Of a stretch of 64,000 bases of DNA, positions 61,004 through 64,000 are shown one piece after another. Every line of letters starts with the position of its first letter. Position 1 is the stretch's first letter. Source of the stretch: VFMC01 sp031400715 (GTDB taxonomy: Bacteria > Actinomycetota > Acidimicrobiia > Acidimicrobiales > Ilumatobacteraceae); the NCBI GenBank assembly GCA_031400715.1, contig JANNQK010000249.1, positions 1 through 64,000 on the forward strand, given 5' to 3'. The translations under genes were made by a program, and so were the position numbers. The notes beneath the pieces were generated by a model. It was not told the DNA's origin and did no database searches. It saw only the letters and a list, made by a program, of their open reading frames with translations.

Positions 61004-62640
61004 CAGGCGGCTCCTTCCGATCGATCGGGTTTCAGGTCGAGCAGGGGCTCGGCTGACGAGATGATGTGGACGTCGGCGAAGTTGTCACCTGGCGCAGGCG
61101 ACGACGTCGCCCACTCGAGGGTCTGGCCATCCCACGGGTCGTCGCCCGCGAGAGCGCCCTTGGTGACGGACTGGATGGCCAGGCCGACGAAGGCCAACAC
61201 GGTGAGGGCCATCAGACCGTGCCCGATCGCCACCAAGGTGTTCCACAGCTCGGACGGACCGCTGTAGTCGAACAACGTGCCCGCAGCGGGCTGGTCGGCG
61301 AAACCGGCGAGGTAGTACGGCAACGAGGCGAGGATCGTGGCGAGCACGCCGAGCAGCGCCAGCGGGAGCACCTTCTTGTCGTCGATACTGCGCCCCCAGA
61401 TCTTGGGACCCCAGTACACGATGCCGCCCATCATCGCGAGCACCGTGCCGTAGCAGACGTAGATCCACGCACCCTCTTCGAACACGGTGCCGGTCAGCTG
61501 TGCGTCACCGATGTGACCCACTGCGTTGCCGGCCGCGCCGACGAGCACCATGCCCGCTCCGAAGAAACCGAACAGCATCGGCGACTGGATGCGCGGACGA
61601 CCGGCCGCCGCGAGCAGGAACATCAGGACGACGACCACGCCGCCGAGCAGCGGAAGAACGTTCAGCAGGGCGAAGGGCACGATCTCGCGCAGGGCATCGC
61701 CGAGCTGCATGTCGACGATGTCGCGCGGGAGCGACGCGTCAACCTGGGCGACGCCGGCGAACAGCGCCGTGCCCACCAGACCGATGCCGATGAGGCCGAC
61801 GCCCCGCATCGGGAGCCGCTTGCGCGTCGCGGTCGCGACGGTCTCGAGCGCCAGGCCGAACACGGGTACTGCATACAGCAGCGTGGCCGGCTGCGAAGCC
61901 GACACGCGCAGCCATTCGGCGATGCCGACGTTGCCACCGAACGTCGTGCGGGCGTACTTGTGGTCGATGAACAACACGACGAGCACCCCGAAGAGCACCG
62001 GAAGGGCGAGCAGCAGGCCGAGGGCGTGCACGAGGGCAGACCACGAGTACATCGGTACCCGACGCATGTTCATGCCCGGAGCACGGGTGGTGAGGACCGA
62101 CACTGCGACCGAGCCGGCCGCGGCGACGAGGCCGATGACGGCCAGTGCCATCGAGACGAGGAACAACTGCACCATCTTCTCGTCGCCGCCCCCGGGACCC
62201 CCGTTGGCGATGATCGAGCCGATCACCATGCCCGTGCCCAGCAACCACGCCCAGAAGCCTGCGGCGGCCAGGCGGGGAAAGGCCAGCGACCGGGCACCGA
62301 GTTGGAGCGGAACGACAGCGAGGGACAGCCCGATGCCGAACGGCACCACCACACCGAAGGTGAGCACCAGGCGGAACAGCGAGAACAGCTGGGGCAGCGC
62401 GCCGGCGTCGAGCAGGTCGGTGGTCCCGTCGATGCGCTCGATCCCCAGCAGCGCGCCGACCGTGGCGATGGCCAGCAGGAGCAGCAACGAGGCTCCGATG
62501 AAGAGGCGGCCGATCTTCTTGTGGTCGGTCGTCGTGATCCAGTCGGCCACCGAAGTCAGGAGGCCATCGGCGCGTTCACCGGAGTGAGCGTCGACGTGGT
62601 CGACGCCGGTCCCGGCAACGGTGGGATCGATGGTGGTCAT
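61003..62640 (-). CDS. Cytochrome oxidase subunit I-like protein lacking all heme/copper ligands
   Basis: A 545-residue paralogue of CtaD, about 12 helices. It aligns over its length: TDHKKIGRLFIG with the N-terminal VDHKKLGIMY, GARSLAFPRLAAAGFW with GARDVAFPRLNAFGFW, TRAPGMNMRRVPMYSW with MRAPGMTLMKMPIFTW, and the C-terminal DPWDGQTLEWATSSP with DPWDARSLEWMTASP. Yet each ligand is replaced: the heme His by Phe89, the GHPEV His and Glu by Gln and Ala (SQPAT), both His of WAHHM, and both of HFHY (by Gly and Trp). It cannot bind heme or CuB in the usual way. The ATG at 62640 is used (TTG 62646 also in frame). The role is unknown. Confidence 0.85.
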   Translation of the reverse strand: MTTIDPTVAGTGVDHVDAHSGERADGLLTSVADWITTTDHKKIGRLFIGASLLLLLAIATVGALLGIERIDGTTDLLDAGALPQLFSLFRLVLTFGVVVPFGIGLSLAVVPLQLGARSLAFPRLAAAGFWAWLLGTGMVIGSIIANGGPGGGDEKMVQLFLVSMALAVIGLVAAAGSVAVSVLTTRAPGMNMRRVPMYSWSALVHALGLLLALPVLFGVLVVLFIDHKYARTTFGGNVGIAEWLRVSASQPATLLYAVPVFGLALETVATATRKRLPMRGVGLIGIGLVGTALFAGVAQVDASLPRDIVDMQLGDALREIVPFALLNVLPLLGGVVVVLMFLLAAAGRPRIQSPMLFGFFGAGMVLVGAAGNAVGHIGDAQLTGTVFEEGAWIYVCYGTVLAMMGGIVYWGPKIWGRSIDDKKVLPLALLGVLATILASLPYYLAGFADQPAAGTLFDYSGPSELWNTLVAIGHGLMALTVLAFVGLAIQSVTKGALAGDDPWDGQTLEWATSSPAPGDNFADVHIISSAEPLLDLKPDRSEGAA

Positions 62641-62728
62641 GTGCAACGAGCTCGATTCGTCTCAGGCCGCGCAGGTCGGCCTGGTGTCTTGTGCGCTGGT
62701 GGACGACCGGATTCGACGGACGCCGGTC

Positions 62729-62772
62729 GCATGGTGATCGCATGGTGATCGCATGGTGGTCGCATGGTGAGG
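62729..62772 (+). repeat. 11-bp tandem repeat, four copies, upstream of the oxidase-like genes
   Basis: The unit gcatggtgatc is perfect at 62729-62739 and 62740-62750, with variants gcatggtggtc (62751-62761) and gcatggtgagg (62762-62772). It lies in the gap (62641-62878) between ctaB and the subunit I-like gene, about 90-130 bp upstream of the latter's start. Confidence 0.92.
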
Positions 62773-62878
62773 GATTACTGGAGCGAGATTACCCACAGGG
62801 CGGGTCCGCGACGGAAATCATGTGCGCGCGTCACGCTCGACGGTCCGGAAGGGAGGCCGAAGGTCTCGGCGCAGCGGC

Positions 62879-63826
62879 TCAGAAGCCGGAGCGCACGAGC
62901 ACGTCGACGGTGATCGCCGCGAACAGCACGGACACATAGGTGATCGAGTAGGCGAACACTCGCATCGACCGCTGTGGACTGGGCCGGCGACCCAGGTCGA
63001 CGGTGCTCCACGTGAAGCCGGCTCCGGCGGCCACCGCAGTGATGCCGTAGATCCAGCCGAGATCGGCGACGGGGACCAGCGCGATGCTGGTGAGCACCAT
63101 CAGGACGGTGTAGACCACCATGTTCTTGATCGCCTGCTCCATCGGCACCACCACGGGAAGCATCGGCACCCCTGCCGCTCGGTACTCGTCGATGTGGCGG
63201 ATCGCCAGCGCCCAGAAGTGAGGCGGTGTCCACAGGAACATCAGCACGAAGAGCATGACGGCGGTCCAGCTGACCGTGTTGGTGACCGCTGACCAGCCCA
63301 CGAGCACGGGCACTGCGCCCGCTGCGCCTCCGATCACGATGTTCTGCTTGCTGGTGCGCTTCAGCCAGATCGTGTACACGAAGACGTAGAAGAGGGTGGC
63401 GCTGAGGGTGAGGCAGGCAGAGAGCAGGTTGGCTCCCCACCAGAGCACTCCGAACGCAAGCGCCTCGAGAGCGAGCGCGAACACCATCGCAGCCCGCGGG
63501 GTGATCAGGCCAGTGACCAGCGGGCGACCGGCGGTACGCGCCATCAGCGCATCGATGTCGCGATCGACCACCATGTTGATCGCGTTCGCCCCCGCCGCGG
63601 CGAGCGTGCCGCCGAAGAGCGTGACGATGACCAGCCACGTGCTCGGCCAGCCGCGCTCGGCGAGCACCATCGTGGGCACCGTGGTGACGAGCAGCAACTC
63701 GACGACGCGGAGCTTCGCCAGGGCGACGTAGCCCTGGACCTTGGTGGTCGGCGTGCGCGTGGAACCGTGCACCACGCCACCCGGCGCCAACCGGGAGGGA
63801 ACGAGAGGGCGGGCGCCGACAGCCAT
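62879..63826 (-). CDS. ctaB: Protoheme IX farnesyltransferase (heme O synthase)
   Basis: A 315-residue membrane prenyltransferase that makes heme O for cytochrome oxidase. The two Asp motifs appear in AINMVVDRDIDALMART (NxxxDxxxD) and in IRHIDEYRAAGVPMLPVV; WTPPHFWALAI is diagnostic. It has about eight or nine helices. The ATG at 63826 is chosen (an open frame goes on to 63865). It precedes the oxidase cluster on the same strand with a 238-bp gap. Confidence 0.95.
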   Translation of the reverse strand: MAVGARPLVPSRLAPGGVVHGSTRTPTTKVQGYVALAKLRVVELLLVTTVPTMVLAERGWPSTWLVIVTLFGGTLAAAGANAINMVVDRDIDALMARTAGRPLVTGLITPRAAMVFALALEALAFGVLWWGANLLSACLTLSATLFYVFVYTIWLKRTSKQNIVIGGAAGAVPVLVGWSAVTNTVSWTAVMLFVLMFLWTPPHFWALAIRHIDEYRAAGVPMLPVVVPMEQAIKNMVVYTVLMVLTSIALVPVADLGWIYGITAVAAGAGFTWSTVDLGRRPSPQRSMRVFAYSITYVSVLFAAITVDVLVRSGF

Positions 63827-63900
63827 TGAGGATGCATCGTACGGGTCGGCGGGAAGGACAACCAACCGGGGAAGGCAGCGGCTCGCGTTCCGGGCGACCG

Positions 63901-63988
63901 CCGCCCTCGACCCGCCCTCGACCCGCCCTCAACCCGCCCTCAACCCGCCCTCAACCCCGATCGATCCCCGATCGATCCCCGATCGATC
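63901..63988. repeat. Two adjacent 11-bp tandem repeat arrays, eight units in all
   Basis: Five copies of ccgccctc(g/a)ac (63901-63955) are followed without a break by three perfect copies of cccgatcgatc (63956-63988). Both units are 11 bp. They lie upstream of ctaB, in the gap to the gene beyond the right edge. Confidence 0.95.
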
Positions 63989-63989
63989 C

Positions 63990-63996
63990 GGAGGAG
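63990..63996 (+). promoter_or_regulatory. Shine-Dalgarno-like GGAGGAG at the right edge
   Basis: GGAGGAG ends 4 nt before the window end on the plus strand, immediately after the tandem repeats. It likely serves a plus-strand gene that starts just outside, divergent from ctaB. Confidence 0.45.
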
Positions 63997-64000
63997 ACGC

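Noticed and set aside
60000..62748. Long plus-strand ORFs opposite the oxidase-like genes
   Set aside because: They are His/Glu/Arg-rich shadows of membrane protein genes with no start signal or domain.
63901..63988. CRISPR array
   Set aside because: Units of 11 bp without spacers are simple tandem repeats, and no cas genes are present.

Overview
The window is GC-rich, gene-dense chromosomal DNA from a high-GC Gram-positive bacterium. A WhiB7-type regulator, a GlnR-like regulator, a paired Get3/ArsA ATPase locus, TAT lipoproteins, caa3-type cytochrome oxidase genes and secreted proteins with RLLDTR-type repeats point to Actinobacteria, most likely the class Acidimicrobiia. That placement is inference from gene content. 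No phage, insertion sequence, CRISPR array or rRNA was seen. One tRNA (Pro, CGG) is present.

Layout. 1-5.9 kb: dut (cut by the left edge), selA-selB, an alpha/beta hydrolase and an NfeD-type membrane protein. 5.9-8.4 kb: two Get3/ArsA-type ATPases and a lone receiver protein. 8.4-10.8 kb: tRNA-Pro, then a coupled MazG / ECF sigma / anti-sigma-like / MscS-like operon. 11-14.3 kb: lysC, a methyltransferase and asd. 14.3-26 kb: an MFS permease, a membrane metallopeptidase, nadE, two tandem paralogous secreted sugar dehydrogenases and a lipoprotein. 26-31 kb: TetR with its divergent dehydratase-like target, a frameshifted glnII, a glnA2-like glutamine synthetase and a GlnR-like regulator. 31-42 kb: SGNH hydrolase, an amidohydrolase/decarboxylase/Rid cluster, erpA and mrp, NUDIX and oligoribonuclease, and a glycosyltransferase. 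42.4-47.6 kb: whiB7 behind a leader peptide and attenuator, a TlpA-CcdA pair, pdxH and serS. 47.7-53.9 kb: an unusual multicopper oxidase with a TAT-secreted partner, a hydrolase remnant, a glycosyltransferase and an ABC-2 exporter. 53.9-64 kb: a respiratory cluster (ctaG, subunit IV, ctaE, ctaD, ctaC, three oxidase-like genes, ctaB).

The genes form several functional groups: nitrogen assimilation (glnII, glnA2-like, GlnR-like), aspartate-family amino acids (lysC, asd), Fe-S assembly (erpA, mrp), selenocysteine insertion (selAB), antibiotic stress (whiB7) and aerobic respiration (cta genes). Translational coupling by ATGA or GTGA overlaps is very common.

The most notable items are: (1) a cytochrome oxidase subunit I paralogue that has lost all six heme/copper histidine ligands, coupled to a subunit III-like gene and a seven-helix cupredoxin-like protein; (2) a whiB7 leader with a 61-codon upstream ORF and an intrinsic terminator; (3) single-base insertions in G/C homopolymers that break two core genes, glnII and ctaC; (4) a multicopper oxidase with an unusual order of copper motifs; (5) many 11-18 bp tandem repeats, some of which create coupled micro-ORFs in front of an ABC transporter.
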